The notes under the pieces: generated by a model
Seen by the model: only the letters and a program-made list of their open reading frames with translations
Told to the model about the DNA's origin: nothing
Databases searched by the model: none
Made by a program: the position numbers and the translations under genes
Part shown: positions 26,953-36,176 of the stretch, in pieces
Layout: each line of letters starts with the position of its first letter
Numbering within the stretch: the stretch's first letter is position 1
Origin: Lutimonas halocynthiae
Lineage (GTDB): Bacteria; Bacteroidota; Bacteroidia; Flavobacteriales; Flavobacteriaceae
Direction: 5' to 3'
DNA length: 64,000 nucleotides
Assembly (NCBI RefSeq): GCF_030409835.1
Contig: NZ_JAUFQO010000012.1
Span: 62,001 to 126,000 of the forward strand

Positions 26953-27261
26953 ATGTTGACAGAATTAAAGAGCGATAGTTTGGCTCAAGTTATAAGTGAC
27001 AAACCAAAAGTAGTGGTTCAGTATATGGCTACCTGGTGTGGGAACTGTAGAATTATGAAGCCAAAATTTAAGAAATTAGCTGCTGAAAATGAAAACATGG
27101 AATTTGTTTTAATCGATGCTGAAAAGTTTCCTAAATCAAGACAACTTGCTCAAGTTGATAATTTACCAACTTTTGCAACATTTGTAGATGGAGTCAAAGT
27201 GAATCAAACACAGACAAATAAGTTCGAAGTTTTAAAGGACCTTGTTAACGAAATCGTATAA
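26953..27261 (+). CDS. Thioredoxin-family protein
   Basis: A small cytosolic thioredoxin fold protein (102 residues) with the active site WCGNC (Trp28, Cys29, Cys32) instead of the classical WCGPC; the cis-proline is in NLPTFATF. The proline-to-asparagine change would be expected to alter redox potential. It lies 37 bases after the 2-Cys peroxiredoxin gene and is probably its electron donor. The length is normal for the family. Confidence 0.88.
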   Translation: MLTELKSDSLAQVISDKPKVVVQYMATWCGNCRIMKPKFKKLAAENENMEFVLIDAEKFPKSRQLAQVDNLPTFATFVDGVKVNQTQTNKFEVLKDLVNEIV

Positions 27262-27285
27262 TGTATTAACCCTAAATAAACGATT

Positions 27286-27543
27286 ATGAAATTACCGGTA
27301 ATTAAACATTTGAATACTTTTATTGAAAATAATGATGAAGATTATCTGGTTGAGACTATCGAAGTCTTAGAAGATTTGACAGAGGTCAGTTCATTAAAAG
27401 ATGAAGAATTGGATGTGATTGGGGAATTGATTTCTAATATGTACGGGGCACTTGAAGTTCATGCCGAGGTTAAAAAAGGTGTGGCTAAAAAAGAGGCACT
27501 CAATGGGTTTATGAAACGAGTTTTGGGTTCAATTGATCAATGA
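27286..27543 (+). CDS. DUF6952 family small acidic protein
   Basis: An 85-residue acidic, helical protein with no signal peptide or cysteine. The start MKLPVIKHL and the overall layout match DUF6952, a family found beside peroxiredoxin and thioredoxin genes in Flavobacteriia. It follows the thioredoxin gene by 24 bases and is closed off by a strong terminator, so it belongs to the same transcript. The function is unknown; a role with the peroxidase system is inferred from position only. Confidence 0.72.
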   Translation: MKLPVIKHLNTFIENNDEDYLVETIEVLEDLTEVSSLKDEELDVIGELISNMYGALEVHAEVKKGVAKKEALNGFMKRVLGSIDQ

Positions 27544-27569
27544 TTGGTTTTGCCTAATTTTATTTTACA

Positions 27570-27602
27570 AAAACTCCCTAATTGTTTAGGGAGTTTTTTA
27601 TT
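27570..27602 (+). terminator. Intrinsic terminator of the peroxiredoxin operon
   Basis: A perfect 10-bp stem (AACTCCCTAA at 27572-27581, TTAGGGAGTT at 27586-27595), a 4-base loop and a T tract. Confidence 0.9.
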
Positions 27603-27639
27603 TTATGTAACTTAGTATAGAATTTTAACACTAAATATA

Positions 27640-28140
27640 ATGACTAAAATAACACTTCAAGGAAATCAGATTAAAACGATAGGAAAGTTGCCAAAAATTG
27701 GTAAAAAAGCTCCTAAATTTAAACTTGTAAAAACAGATCTTTCAAAAGCAGGATTAAAAGACTTTAAAGGGAAAAAAGTATTGATTAATATATTTCCAAG
27801 TATTGATACCGGAATTTGCGCAGCCTCTTTAAGGAAGTTCAATGAGACCGCAGCAGGATTAGAGAATACTGTAGTTTTGAATGTTTCTAAAGATTTACCT
27901 TTTGCGCATTCAAGATTTTGTGCAGCGGAAGGGATTGAAAATGCCTTGACACTTTCAGATTTTGCAAAAGGTAAATTTGGCCGTAAATATGGCGTTACGA
28001 TCAAGACTGGACCTATGAAAGGTTTGTTGTCAAGAGCAGTAGTCGTTGTAAATGAAGAAGGATTGGTTTCATATACTGAACAAGTACCTGAAATAGCTCA
28101 AGAACCTAATTATGACGCTGCACTTGAGGCATTGAAGTAG
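27640..28140 (+). CDS. tpx: Thiol peroxidase (Tpx)
   Basis: An atypical 2-Cys peroxiredoxin of 166 residues. The peroxidatic Cys60 in SIDTGICAASLRKFN and resolving Cys94 in SRFCAAEG match the positions of the E. coli enzyme (61 and 95). It reduces lipid and alkyl peroxides using thioredoxin. It is downstream of the other peroxiredoxin operon but behind its terminator, so it is transcribed separately, possibly with the kinase gene dgkA that follows after 34 bases. Confidence 0.95.
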   Translation: MTKITLQGNQIKTIGKLPKIGKKAPKFKLVKTDLSKAGLKDFKGKKVLINIFPSIDTGICAASLRKFNETAAGLENTVVLNVSKDLPFAHSRFCAAEGIENALTLSDFAKGKFGRKYGVTIKTGPMKGLLSRAVVVVNEEGLVSYTEQVPEIAQEPNYDAALEALK

Positions 28141-28174
28141 GTTTTTTAAAGATAAGCTCTGTTGAAAATCACTC

Positions 28175-28546
28175 ATGAATAATCAAGAAAATGGCTTTGT
28201 CAAAGGAAGGGTAAAGAGTTTAAAATATGCCTTTAAAGGGCTTTGGCTTTTAATTAGTACTGAGCATAGTATTATGGTACAGACTGCTATCGCTATATTT
28301 ATGGCGATTTTTGGTTGGTGGCTTGATATTTCAGCAACAGAATGGATTTTACAGATTCTCGCTATCGGATTGGTTCTGGTAGCGGAATCTTTGAATACAG
28401 CGATAGAGAAAATCTGTGATTTTATCCATCCAGATTATAATGAAAGAATCGGTTTTATAAAGGATATATCGGCTGGGGCTGTTACCTTTGCAGCTATTAC
28501 AGCAATAATCATAGGATTGATAATATACTTACCTAAATTTCTGTAG
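28175..28546 (+). CDS. Diacylglycerol/undecaprenol kinase family protein
   Basis: A small integral-membrane lipid kinase of 123 residues. Three membrane segments (about 32-50, 56-74 and 97-120) and the family motif AESLNTAIEKICDF (68-81) identify the DgkA/UndK family. In this phylum it may phosphorylate undecaprenol or diacylglycerol for lipid-carrier recycling. It lies between tpx and ftsK, the latter having its own promoter. Confidence 0.9.
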   Translation: MNNQENGFVKGRVKSLKYAFKGLWLLISTEHSIMVQTAIAIFMAIFGWWLDISATEWILQILAIGLVLVAESLNTAIEKICDFIHPDYNERIGFIKDISAGAVTFAAITAIIIGLIIYLPKFL

Positions 28547-28578
28547 ATTTCGTTTATTTTAGATTTGAATACGTAGGT

Positions 28579-28607
28579 TTGTAACCTAAATTATTTATGT
28601 ATTTTTG
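28579..28607 (+). promoter_or_regulatory. Promoter of ftsK and the envelope gene run
   Basis: TTG (28579-28581), 18 bases, TATTTTTG (28600-28607), a full match to the Bacteroidota consensus. The ftsK ATG is only 6 bases after the -7 box, implying a very short or absent 5' leader. Confidence 0.65.
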
Positions 28608-28613
28608 TGACCT

Positions 28614-31040
28614 ATGGCTAAAGGGAAAAAAAGAACCTCCAGACCCAAGAAAATAATAAAAAAACCGAATAGTATTGTTAGCTTTTTTAAAAGTCAGCAA
28701 ACCCATTTGGTTTTTGGCGTTTTGGTATTCTCCTCTGCTATTTTTCTTTTGATTTCATTCTATTCATTTTTGCAACATTGGAAAGAGGATCAAAGTATAT
28801 TGGCTAATTTTTCTGACAAGACTTATAGTGCCAATAATCTATTGGGAAAATTGGGCGCTAATTTGAGCGATTTCTTTGTTTATGATGGATTTGGTGTCGC
28901 TACATTTATTATTCCCATACTATTGTTTTTCACAGGTTTATATATCATTCTGCATATCCCGGTAAAACAACTTTCTAAATCCTGGGTGAATGGATTGATA
29001 ACGATGATATGGATATCATTAGGGCTTGCTTATTTGAAACCTGAATTGCCTTTGCTCGGTGGAAAAGTTGGTTTTGAAATGAATGAATTTCTTCAGATTT
29101 ATATTGGAGGAATTGGCGTTTTATTACTTTTATTAATTTCATTTTTTGTTTTCATCATAGCATCTTTTAAGATCACTCCTGCCAAAATAAAGGCATGGAT
29201 GCCTAAACCAAAACCTAAATTAAAGAAAGATCCCTCTTTGGTAGATGATGTTATTGAAGAAGGCTTTATTACTGAAACTATTGATGATGGCCCGGATGAA
29301 GAAATTGAATTGGAATTGGATTCTTTTGAAACATTAGTTCCAGAAAAGGAATTAGAAGAGGCAGTAATTCTTGAACCTGAAATTACATTAACTGCAAAAG
29401 AGCCAAAAAATGAAAAAGTCGAAGACATCATAAAAGAGGAAGATGTAGAAAAAATTGAGATAGAAGTAGAAGGACCTGTGCAGGAAGAACATATTGGGAA
29501 GAACCTATCAAATACGGCATTAAAAGACTTTGGTGAGTTTGACCCAAGACTTGAATTGTCAAAATTTAGATTTCCGGAGCTAAACCTACTCAAAGATTAT
29601 TCTAATGAAAACATTCATATTAACAAGCAAGAATTAGAAAATAATAAGAACAAGATTGTAGAGACCCTGAATAATTATAAGATCGGTATTGCTAGTATTA
29701 AAGCAACTATTGGGCCTACAGTCACACTATATGAGATAGTTCCAGAGGCTGGAGTGAGGATTTCAAAAATAAAAAACCTTGAAGATGATATTGCCTTATC
29801 ACTTTCGGCTTTAGGAATAAGAATTATTGCACCTATACCTGGCAGGGGTACGATTGGTATTGAGGTTCCAAATAAGAATCCATCAATTGTTTCGATGAAG
29901 TCAGTTCTGTCTTCCCAAAAGTTTCAGAATACTAAAATGGAACTCCCGATTGCTTTAGGGAAGACTATTTCTAATGAAACCTTTGTTATAGACCTTGCTA
30001 AGATGCCCCATTTATTAATGGCCGGTGCAACGGGTCAGGGAAAATCTGTTGGTCTTAATGCGGTATTGGCCTCTTTGCTTTATAAAAAACACCCGGCAGA
30101 GGTGAAGTTCGTATTAGTAGATCCTAAAAAAGTAGAGCTTACGCTGTTTAATAAAATTGAACGCCATTACCTGGCTAAATTACCGGATACGGAAGAAGCA
30201 ATTATTACTGACACTACTATGGTAATCAATACACTGAATTCTTTGTGTATTGAAATGGATAATCGATACGATTTACTTAAAAACGCTTATGTGCGGAATA
30301 TCAAAGAGTATAATACGAAATTCATAGCCAGGAAACTGAATCCAGAGAATGGTCATAAATTTTTACCTTATATTGTTCTAGTGATAGATGAATTTGCTGA
30401 TCTGATCATGACTGCAGGAAAAGAGATAGAAGTGCCTATCGCCAGACTTGCGCAGCTTGCAAGAGCGATTGGGATTCATTTGATTGTTGCAACCCAGCGT
30501 CCTTCTGTAAATGTTATTACTGGAATTATTAAAGCTAACTTCCCAGCAAGGGTTGCTTTCAGGGTAACTTCAAAAATTGATTCAAGAACTATTCTTGATT
30601 CTCAGGGAGCTGACCAGCTCATTGGAAAAGGAGATATGTTAATTTCAACAGGAAATGATCTGACACGATTACAATGTGCTTTTATCGATACGCCGGAAGT
30701 TGAAAATTTGACTGACTTTATTGGGTCACAAAGGGCTTATCCTGCTGCCTATAACCTGCCAGAATACGTAGGTGAGGAAAATGGCACGAGTCTTGACATA
30801 GATATCGAGAGTAGGGATAAATTATTTGGTGAAGCAGCTAAATTAGTAGTTATCGCCCAGCAAGGATCAGCATCGTTACTTCAGAGAAAATTAAAATTAG
30901 GATATAACAGAGCGGGAAGAATCATAGATCAATTAGAGGCAGCCAATATCGTTGGGCCTTTTGAGGGAAGTAAAGCAAGGCAAGTTCTTGTTACAGATAT
31001 GGTAGCGCTACAACAATTATTAGATAATGAACAATTATAA
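28614..31040 (+). CDS. ftsK: DNA translocase FtsK
   Basis: The septal DNA pump that clears and resolves chromosome ends at division. Its 808 residues show four N-terminal membrane segments (about 31-53, 91-113, 126-148 and 163-185), an acidic linker (about 210-300), the alpha and motor domains with Walker A GATGQGKS (471-478) and Walker B VLVIDEFADLIM, and a C-terminal gamma winged helix (about 750-808, LLQRKLKLGYNRAGRIID) that reads polarity sequences. It starts an apparent operon with lolA, lptF/G and ribB; lolA overlaps its end by 14 bases. Confidence 0.95.
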   Translation: MAKGKKRTSRPKKIIKKPNSIVSFFKSQQTHLVFGVLVFSSAIFLLISFYSFLQHWKEDQSILANFSDKTYSANNLLGKLGANLSDFFVYDGFGVATFIIPILLFFTGLYIILHIPVKQLSKSWVNGLITMIWISLGLAYLKPELPLLGGKVGFEMNEFLQIYIGGIGVLLLLLISFFVFIIASFKITPAKIKAWMPKPKPKLKKDPSLVDDVIEEGFITETIDDGPDEEIELELDSFETLVPEKELEEAVILEPEITLTAKEPKNEKVEDIIKEEDVEKIEIEVEGPVQEEHIGKNLSNTALKDFGEFDPRLELSKFRFPELNLLKDYSNENIHINKQELENNKNKIVETLNNYKIGIASIKATIGPTVTLYEIVPEAGVRISKIKNLEDDIALSLSALGIRIIAPIPGRGTIGIEVPNKNPSIVSMKSVLSSQKFQNTKMELPIALGKTISNETFVIDLAKMPHLLMAGATGQGKSVGLNAVLASLLYKKHPAEVKFVLVDPKKVELTLFNKIERHYLAKLPDTEEAIITDTTMVINTLNSLCIEMDNRYDLLKNAYVRNIKEYNTKFIARKLNPENGHKFLPYIVLVIDEFADLIMTAGKEIEVPIARLAQLARAIGIHLIVATQRPSVNVITGIIKANFPARVAFRVTSKIDSRTILDSQGADQLIGKGDMLISTGNDLTRLQCAFIDTPEVENLTDFIGSQRAYPAAYNLPEYVGEENGTSLDIDIESRDKLFGEAAKLVVIAQQGSASLLQRKLKLGYNRAGRIIDQLEAANIVGPFEGSKARQVLVTDMVALQQLLDNEQL

Positions 31041-31686
31041 ATTAAAGATTGGGCTTAGCTTCATAATGGCTATATTTTTTATTAATGTGGCGATTGCTCA
31101 AAATGACGAAGCAGCTAAATCTACTTTAGATGAGGCCTCTGCTACGATGAGTGGCTATAAGAATATATCAATGGACTTTGACTATGTGCTTGATAATAAA
31201 GCTGAAGATGTAAAACAGGAAATGTCTGGAGACCTTCTTTTAGAAGGGGAGAAGTATTTAGTGAACCTATTTGGTTCAACACAGATATTTGATGGTTCGA
31301 AAACGTATACGATCATACCTGAGAATGAGGAGGTGAATGTTAATGATGCTGATATTGATGAAGAAAACACATTTACTCCTTCAAAATTTTACACATTTTA
31401 CCAATCTGGGTATACATATAATATGTCTGAACTTAAGCAGGTCAACGGAAAAAAAGTTCAATTTGTAAAGTTAACTCCTATTGATACTAATTCAGAGATT
31501 AGTAATATTATGGTTGGCATAGATACAAAAACCAATCACATTTATCAGATAATAGAAATTGGAACGAACCAAACAAGGACTATTTTAACTGCGAAAAACA
31601 TCAAAACCAACCAACAGATCGACGCATCTGTTTTTGCCTTTGATGAAAAAAAATATGAAGATTTGAATTATATGATCAACAAATAA
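31027..31686 (+). CDS. LolA-like outer-membrane lipoprotein carrier
   Basis: A 219-residue periplasmic protein of the LolA/LolB fold. The signal peptide (1-25, ending AIA-Q) is followed by a helix and antiparallel strands (MDFDYVLDNK, GDLLLEGEKYLVNLFG, VQFVKLTPID), the pattern of LolA in Bacteroidota. LolA carries lipoproteins from the LolCDE complex to the outer membrane. Its ATG lies within the end of ftsK (14-base overlap), so the two are co-transcribed. The next gene, lptF/G, acts in the same outer-membrane assembly field. Confidence 0.85.
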   Translation: MNNYKLKIGLSFIMAIFFINVAIAQNDEAAKSTLDEASATMSGYKNISMDFDYVLDNKAEDVKQEMSGDLLLEGEKYLVNLFGSTQIFDGSKTYTIIPENEEVNVNDADIDEENTFTPSKFYTFYQSGYTYNMSELKQVNGKKVQFVKLTPIDTNSEISNIMVGIDTKTNHIYQIIEIGTNQTRTILTAKNIKTNQQIDASVFAFDEKKYEDLNYMINK

Positions 31687-31714
31687 GTTGGTCTACTGAG
31701 ATGAACTGTGCTAA

Positions 31715-33151
31715 ATGAAGATCTTAAATAGATATATTCTTAAGAGTTTTCTGTCGCCTTTTTTAGCTACTTTTTTTATCATATTGTTTGTGTTGATTAT
31801 GCAGGCTTTATGGTTACAATTTGATAAAATAGCCGGAAAAGGAATCAGTCTGCTTATCATTCTTAAGTTCCTGGCCTATATGGCGCTTATGATGGTGCCT
31901 ACTGCACTGCCTATTGCGATACTTTTGTCTGCGATTATGGCATTAGGTAATATGGCTGAGAATTATGAGTTTGCCGCAGTTAAATCGGCGGGGATATCCC
32001 TTCAAAGATTTATTAGACCTCTGGTTGTCTTGATGATCGTACTGAGTTTTGCAAATTTTCTGTTTTTAAATTATGTATTTCCTTATGCATCCTTAAGATC
32101 CAAGAACCTCATATATAATATGAAAATGAAGGAGCCGGGATTGGCTTTAGTTGCTGGGACCTTTAATAGAGAGATTCCTAATTACAGTATAAAATTTGAA
32201 GAAAAATACGGTGAAAATGAGAACTTTTTAAAGAATGTTCTAATTTATGATTTACGTTCCAATACGGTAAATAACAAGGTTATAACGGCAAAAAGAGGAG
32301 AAATTGTATCCGAAGAGGGGAGTCGTTATTTGACACTTATTTTGGAGGATGGTTATTATGCAGAAGACATGATCGGCAAAAAGAATACGACTGAGACAAG
32401 AAAAAGGGCTCCTTTTACGAAGGCTCATTTTGATCATTATGAAGTAAATATTGACGTCTCAAGCATTGGTGATTTTGACCCTGATGATGTAAAGTATAAA
32501 ACAGGGAAGGAAATGTTAAGTCTTAAGCAGCTTGATTTTTTCATTGACTCCTTGCAGGCTCCGTACCATGACTTTGTCATAAACAGGTCAGGAAGAGTAT
32601 ATAAGACATTGAAAGCTAACAGGTTAATGGTAGACACGTTAGGCGGAGAGCCGTTACAGCCTGAAATTTTGGATAACTTCACAGATAAAAATAAGCAATT
32701 GGTCAGTGAAAATGCATTTATTGCTATTAATGGAAACCTTGAGAACCTAAGAAGCTTTAAAGAAACTTTAAAAGATAAACGAAAGATCCTTAACGGTTAT
32801 AATGTTGAATTTCATAAGAGAATTGCCTTTTCTTTAGCTTGTTTGGTATTGTTCTTTGTTGGGACTCCTTTAGGTTCAATTATAAGAAAGGGTGGTTTTG
32901 GTTTACCCATGATTATCGCTATTACGATTTTCGTGATTTATTTCTTTCTTTCGATATTTGGGAAGAATATGGCAGAGTCAAATAAAGTTTCACCTTTTAT
33001 TGGAGGTTGGTTAGCCACTTTTGTGCTGCTTCCGTTTGGGGTACTCTTGATGATAAGAGCAACTAACGATAAGGGAATTTTTAACTTTGATGCATTTATG
33101 CAGCCATTTTATAATTTTTTCAACAAAGTATTTAAAATAAACAAAAATTAA
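31715..33151 (+). CDS. LptF/LptG family LPS export permease
   Basis: An inner-membrane component of the Lpt bridge that extracts lipopolysaccharide (478 residues). Three N-terminal membrane segments (about 12-35, 48-75 and 100-122), a large periplasmic beta-jellyroll domain, and three C-terminal membrane segments (about 366-390, 397-415 and 424-447) fit the YjgP/YjgQ family. The N-terminus MKILNRYILKSFLSPF is typical. LptF and LptG cannot be told apart here, and only one copy is in the window. It sits 28 bases after lolA and 10 before ribB. Confidence 0.9.
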   Translation: MKILNRYILKSFLSPFLATFFIILFVLIMQALWLQFDKIAGKGISLLIILKFLAYMALMMVPTALPIAILLSAIMALGNMAENYEFAAVKSAGISLQRFIRPLVVLMIVLSFANFLFLNYVFPYASLRSKNLIYNMKMKEPGLALVAGTFNREIPNYSIKFEEKYGENENFLKNVLIYDLRSNTVNNKVITAKRGEIVSEEGSRYLTLILEDGYYAEDMIGKKNTTETRKRAPFTKAHFDHYEVNIDVSSIGDFDPDDVKYKTGKEMLSLKQLDFFIDSLQAPYHDFVINRSGRVYKTLKANRLMVDTLGGEPLQPEILDNFTDKNKQLVSENAFIAINGNLENLRSFKETLKDKRKILNGYNVEFHKRIAFSLACLVLFFVGTPLGSIIRKGGFGLPMIIAITIFVIYFFLSIFGKNMAESNKVSPFIGGWLATFVLLPFGVLLMIRATNDKGIFNFDAFMQPFYNFFNKVFKINKN

Positions 33152-33161
33152 TTCGGTATAC

Positions 33162-34307
33162 ATGGAGAATAAAACGAAATCTACTATTGTGCTTAATTCT
33201 ATAGAAGAAGCTATTGAGGATATTAAGAATGGTAAAATGGTCATTGTTGTTGATGATGAAAGCAGAGAAAATGAGGGTGATTTTGTTGCTGCTGCTGAAA
33301 TGGTTACTCCTGAGATGATTAATTTTATGGCAACCAATGGTAGAGGTCTGATTTGTGCGCCACTAACAGAGACAAGATGTGAAGAATTGGATCTTGATCT
33401 CATGGTGGGGAAGAATACAGTTTTACATAATACACAATTTACGGTTTCTGTTGACTTGATTGGTCATGGCTGTACCACTGGGATTTCAACTCACGACAGG
33501 GCAAAAACGGTAAAAGCATTGACCATGGATGAAACCAGCCCTGAAGATTTAGGAAGGCCTGGGCATATTTTTCCTCTAAGGGCAAAAGACGGAGGAGTTT
33601 TGAGAAGAACCGGGCATACAGAAGCAGCAATCGATCTTGCGAGACTTGCCGGCTTAAAACCTGCCGGATTATTGGTTGAGATATTGAATGAAGATGGAAC
33701 CATGGCGCGTTTACCTCAACTGATGAAGGTCGCAACTAAATATGATTTAAAAATAATATCTATAGAAGATTTAGTGGCTTATCGAATGAGTCACGATTCT
33801 TTGATTGATAAAATAGAAGATTTTAGCCTGGAGACCAGATTTGGAAAATATTGTTTGAGAGCTTACAAGCAAACAACAAATGGTCAGGTGCATATCGCCT
33901 TGACAAAAGGAGAATGGGAAATGGGTGAAGAAGTACTTGTTAGGGTGAACTCGACTTTGATCAATAATGATATAGTAGGTACACTTACCAATAATCCCGA
34001 TGATAAGTTGGCTAAAATGTTTAATATCATAAATGAAGAAGGGAAAGGTGCAGTTGTATTTATAAATCAAGAATACCAGTCTTATGATCTGTTAAACAGA
34101 TTGAAATTTTTAAAGAATTCGCAGCAAGGTAAGGAGTTGTCAGAACCATTATTGCGGATGGATGAAAAGGATTTTGGAATAGGAGCACAGATTCTTCACG
34201 ATCTTAAGATCAACAAAATTAAACTCATTACGAACAGTAAATATTCAGGAAAACGAGTTGGAATGATAGGTTATGGTTTGGAAGTGGTAGATAATATTTC
34301 ATTTTAG
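33162..34307 (+). CDS. ribB: DHBP synthase RibB with degenerate RibA-like C-terminal domain
   Basis: Makes 3,4-dihydroxy-2-butanone 4-phosphate for riboflavin. Residues 1-205 are a complete RibB domain: the acidic loop DDESRENEGD (31-40), HDRAKTV, GRPGHIFPLR (121-130) and GHTEA. Residues 206-381 have the GTP cyclohydrolase II fold, with FGIGAQILHDL and a C-terminal GYGLEVV, but the three zinc cysteines and the QEGRG motif are missing (RVNSTLINNDIVG and INQEYQSYDL instead). The C-terminal domain is therefore very probably inactive and a separate RibA is needed. Confidence 0.93.
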   Translation: MENKTKSTIVLNSIEEAIEDIKNGKMVIVVDDESRENEGDFVAAAEMVTPEMINFMATNGRGLICAPLTETRCEELDLDLMVGKNTVLHNTQFTVSVDLIGHGCTTGISTHDRAKTVKALTMDETSPEDLGRPGHIFPLRAKDGGVLRRTGHTEAAIDLARLAGLKPAGLLVEILNEDGTMARLPQLMKVATKYDLKIISIEDLVAYRMSHDSLIDKIEDFSLETRFGKYCLRAYKQTTNGQVHIALTKGEWEMGEEVLVRVNSTLINNDIVGTLTNNPDDKLAKMFNIINEEGKGAVVFINQEYQSYDLLNRLKFLKNSQQGKELSEPLLRMDEKDFGIGAQILHDLKINKIKLITNSKYSGKRVGMIGYGLEVVDNISF

Positions 34308-34340
34308 ATTTTCCGTTTGGATTTTTGTATTTTCGTCTAA

Positions 34341-35363
34341 GTGAATTCACTTCGTAAAATATTATTTCCTTTTGCACTTATTTATGGACTTATTACCAGT
34401 ATCAGGAATCTGGCTTTTGATATAGGGTTTTTAAGATCTAGGACCTTTGACGTTCCTACTATTGTAGTAGGAAATTTAAGTGTTGGAGGTACAGGGAAAT
34501 CTCCGATGATAGAGTATTTGGTGGGGCTGTTTCAAGAGAAATATAAAATGGCTGTCTTAAGCCGTGGCTATGGTAGAAAAACCAAAGGCTTCCTGCTTGC
34601 TAATCAAACTAGTACTGCTAAGGATGTCGGAGATGAACCATATCAATTTCACAGAAAATTTCAAGACCTCGAAATTGCTGTTGATGAAAAACGCGTCAGG
34701 GGAATGGAAAAGCTCCTAAACGCAAAACCCGAGTTAGATCTTGTTTTATTAGATGACGCTTATCAACACCGCTATGTAAAAGCGGGTTGCTATATATTAC
34801 TGACTTCTTTTGATAAGTTGTACATAAATGATTTCATGTTGCCAGCTGGTAATCTGAGGGAGCCACGTAGCGGTTCTAAAAGGGCTCAAATCATTATTGT
34901 CAGTAAATGTCCTGATCATCTTAATGCTGCCATGCGCGACGAGATAGAGAAGAAAATAAATCCTAATTCAAATCAAAAACTGTTCTTTAGCAGGATTGCA
35001 TATGATGCGGCTATTATCAATAATAAAGGAAGGAAATCTTTAGAGGAATTAAAGAATAGAAAAGTATTATTGATTACAGGTATTGCTGATCCGAGTCCAA
35101 TGGAGGATTTTTTGAAAAGGAAACTCATAAGCTTTGAGCATTTAAAATATGGCGACCATCAATTTATCGGGGAAGCCGAATTACTGGATATTAGAAGAAA
35201 ATTGAGTGGTTTAACTGAAGAAGAGAAAATAATAATAACGACTGAAAAGGACTATGTCAGAAATTTTATCGACATAGAACTTCCCGTCTTTTATTTACCC
35301 ATTAAAACGGAAATAATAGAAGACAGTAAAATATTTAATGATTTAATTCAAAATTATGTATGA
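34341..35363 (+). CDS. lpxK: Tetraacyldisaccharide 4'-kinase (LpxK)
   Basis: The inner-membrane kinase that adds the 4'-phosphate to the lipid A precursor. It has 340 residues with an N-terminal membrane-associated helix (LFPFALIYGLITSIRN), the P-loop VGGTGKSP (48-55), the VLSRGYGRKTKGF motif and the DDAYQHRYV Walker-B-like site. The start is GTG 34341, where typical LpxK sequence begins. It lies 33 bases after ribB and overlaps punA by 8 bases. Confidence 0.94.
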   Translation: MNSLRKILFPFALIYGLITSIRNLAFDIGFLRSRTFDVPTIVVGNLSVGGTGKSPMIEYLVGLFQEKYKMAVLSRGYGRKTKGFLLANQTSTAKDVGDEPYQFHRKFQDLEIAVDEKRVRGMEKLLNAKPELDLVLLDDAYQHRYVKAGCYILLTSFDKLYINDFMLPAGNLREPRSGSKRAQIIIVSKCPDHLNAAMRDEIEKKINPNSNQKLFFSRIAYDAAIINNKGRKSLEELKNRKVLLITGIADPSPMEDFLKRKLISFEHLKYGDHQFIGEAELLDIRRKLSGLTEEEKIIITTEKDYVRNFIDIELPVFYLPIKTEIIEDSKIFNDLIQNYV

Positions 35364-36168
35364 AAAAATTAAAGAAACAGCAAGGTTTCTTAAAGACATA
35401 GGTATAGATAAGCCGGAATTTGGAATTGTTCTTGGCACAGGGCTCGGAGGCATTGTAAAAATGATTGAAATTGAAAAAAGTATTCCATATCATGATATTC
35501 CTAACTTTCCGGTGAGCACAGTAACAGGACATTCAGGAACTTTGATCTATGGTGAGCTATCAGGAAAGAAAGTAGTCGCCATGCAAGGAAGATTCCATTA
35601 CTATGAAGGCTGGGAAATGTCAGAGGTGACTTTTCCAATTCGGGTTATGCATATGTTGGGAATTACAAAACTGATGGTGTCTAATGCTTGTGGAGGAGTT
35701 AATCCAGATTTTAAAGTTGGAGACATTATGATTATAAATGATCATATTAATATGATGCCTGAACATCCATTAAGAGGAGAAAATGATGAAAGATTTGGTC
35801 CGCGATTTGTCGATATGCACGAACCTTATAATCGAAAGATGATAAGCTTAATGAAAGCGACTGCCTTTGATCTTAAAATAGAGGTTAAAGAAGGAATATA
35901 TCTTGCTTTACAAGGACCCACCTTTGAGACACCTGCAGAATATCGAATGGTAAAATTAATGGGTGCAGACGCAGTAGGTATGAGTACAGTACCAGAAGTT
36001 ATTGTTGCCAAACACATGGGAATGGACTGTTTTGGATTATCAGTGATTACAGATCTCGGAATTGAAGGAAAAATAGAAGAAGTTTCTCATGAAGCAGTAC
36101 AGGTTGCTGCTAAATCTTCAGAAATGACGATCAGCAGACTAGTCGAAGCTTTTATTGCCAAGCTATAG
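35356..36168 (+). CDS. punA: Purine-nucleoside phosphorylase (class II, PNP)
   Basis: Splits inosine and guanosine with phosphate in purine salvage. The 270-residue trimeric-type PNP has the phosphate loop LGTGLGG, HSGTLIYGELSGKKV, the QGRFHYYEGW segment, the base-site LQGPTFETPAEYRM and GMSTVPEVIVAKHMG. Its ATG overlaps the end of lpxK by 8 bases, so it closes that operon. The first copy of the tandem hairpin unit begins immediately after its stop codon and may act as its terminator. Confidence 0.95.
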   Translation: MYEKIKETARFLKDIGIDKPEFGIVLGTGLGGIVKMIEIEKSIPYHDIPNFPVSTVTGHSGTLIYGELSGKKVVAMQGRFHYYEGWEMSEVTFPIRVMHMLGITKLMVSNACGGVNPDFKVGDIMIINDHINMMPEHPLRGENDERFGPRFVDMHEPYNRKMISLMKATAFDLKIEVKEGIYLALQGPTFETPAEYRMVKLMGADAVGMSTVPEVIVAKHMGMDCFGLSVITDLGIEGKIEEVSHEAVQVAAKSSEMTISRLVEAFIAKL

Positions 36169-36176
36169 GTCAAAAA

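Noticed and set aside
29224-29500. Low-complexity acidic stretch in ftsK as a possible insertion
   Set aside because: An acidic, variable linker between the membrane part and motor is normal for FtsK; the reading frame and flanking domains are intact.
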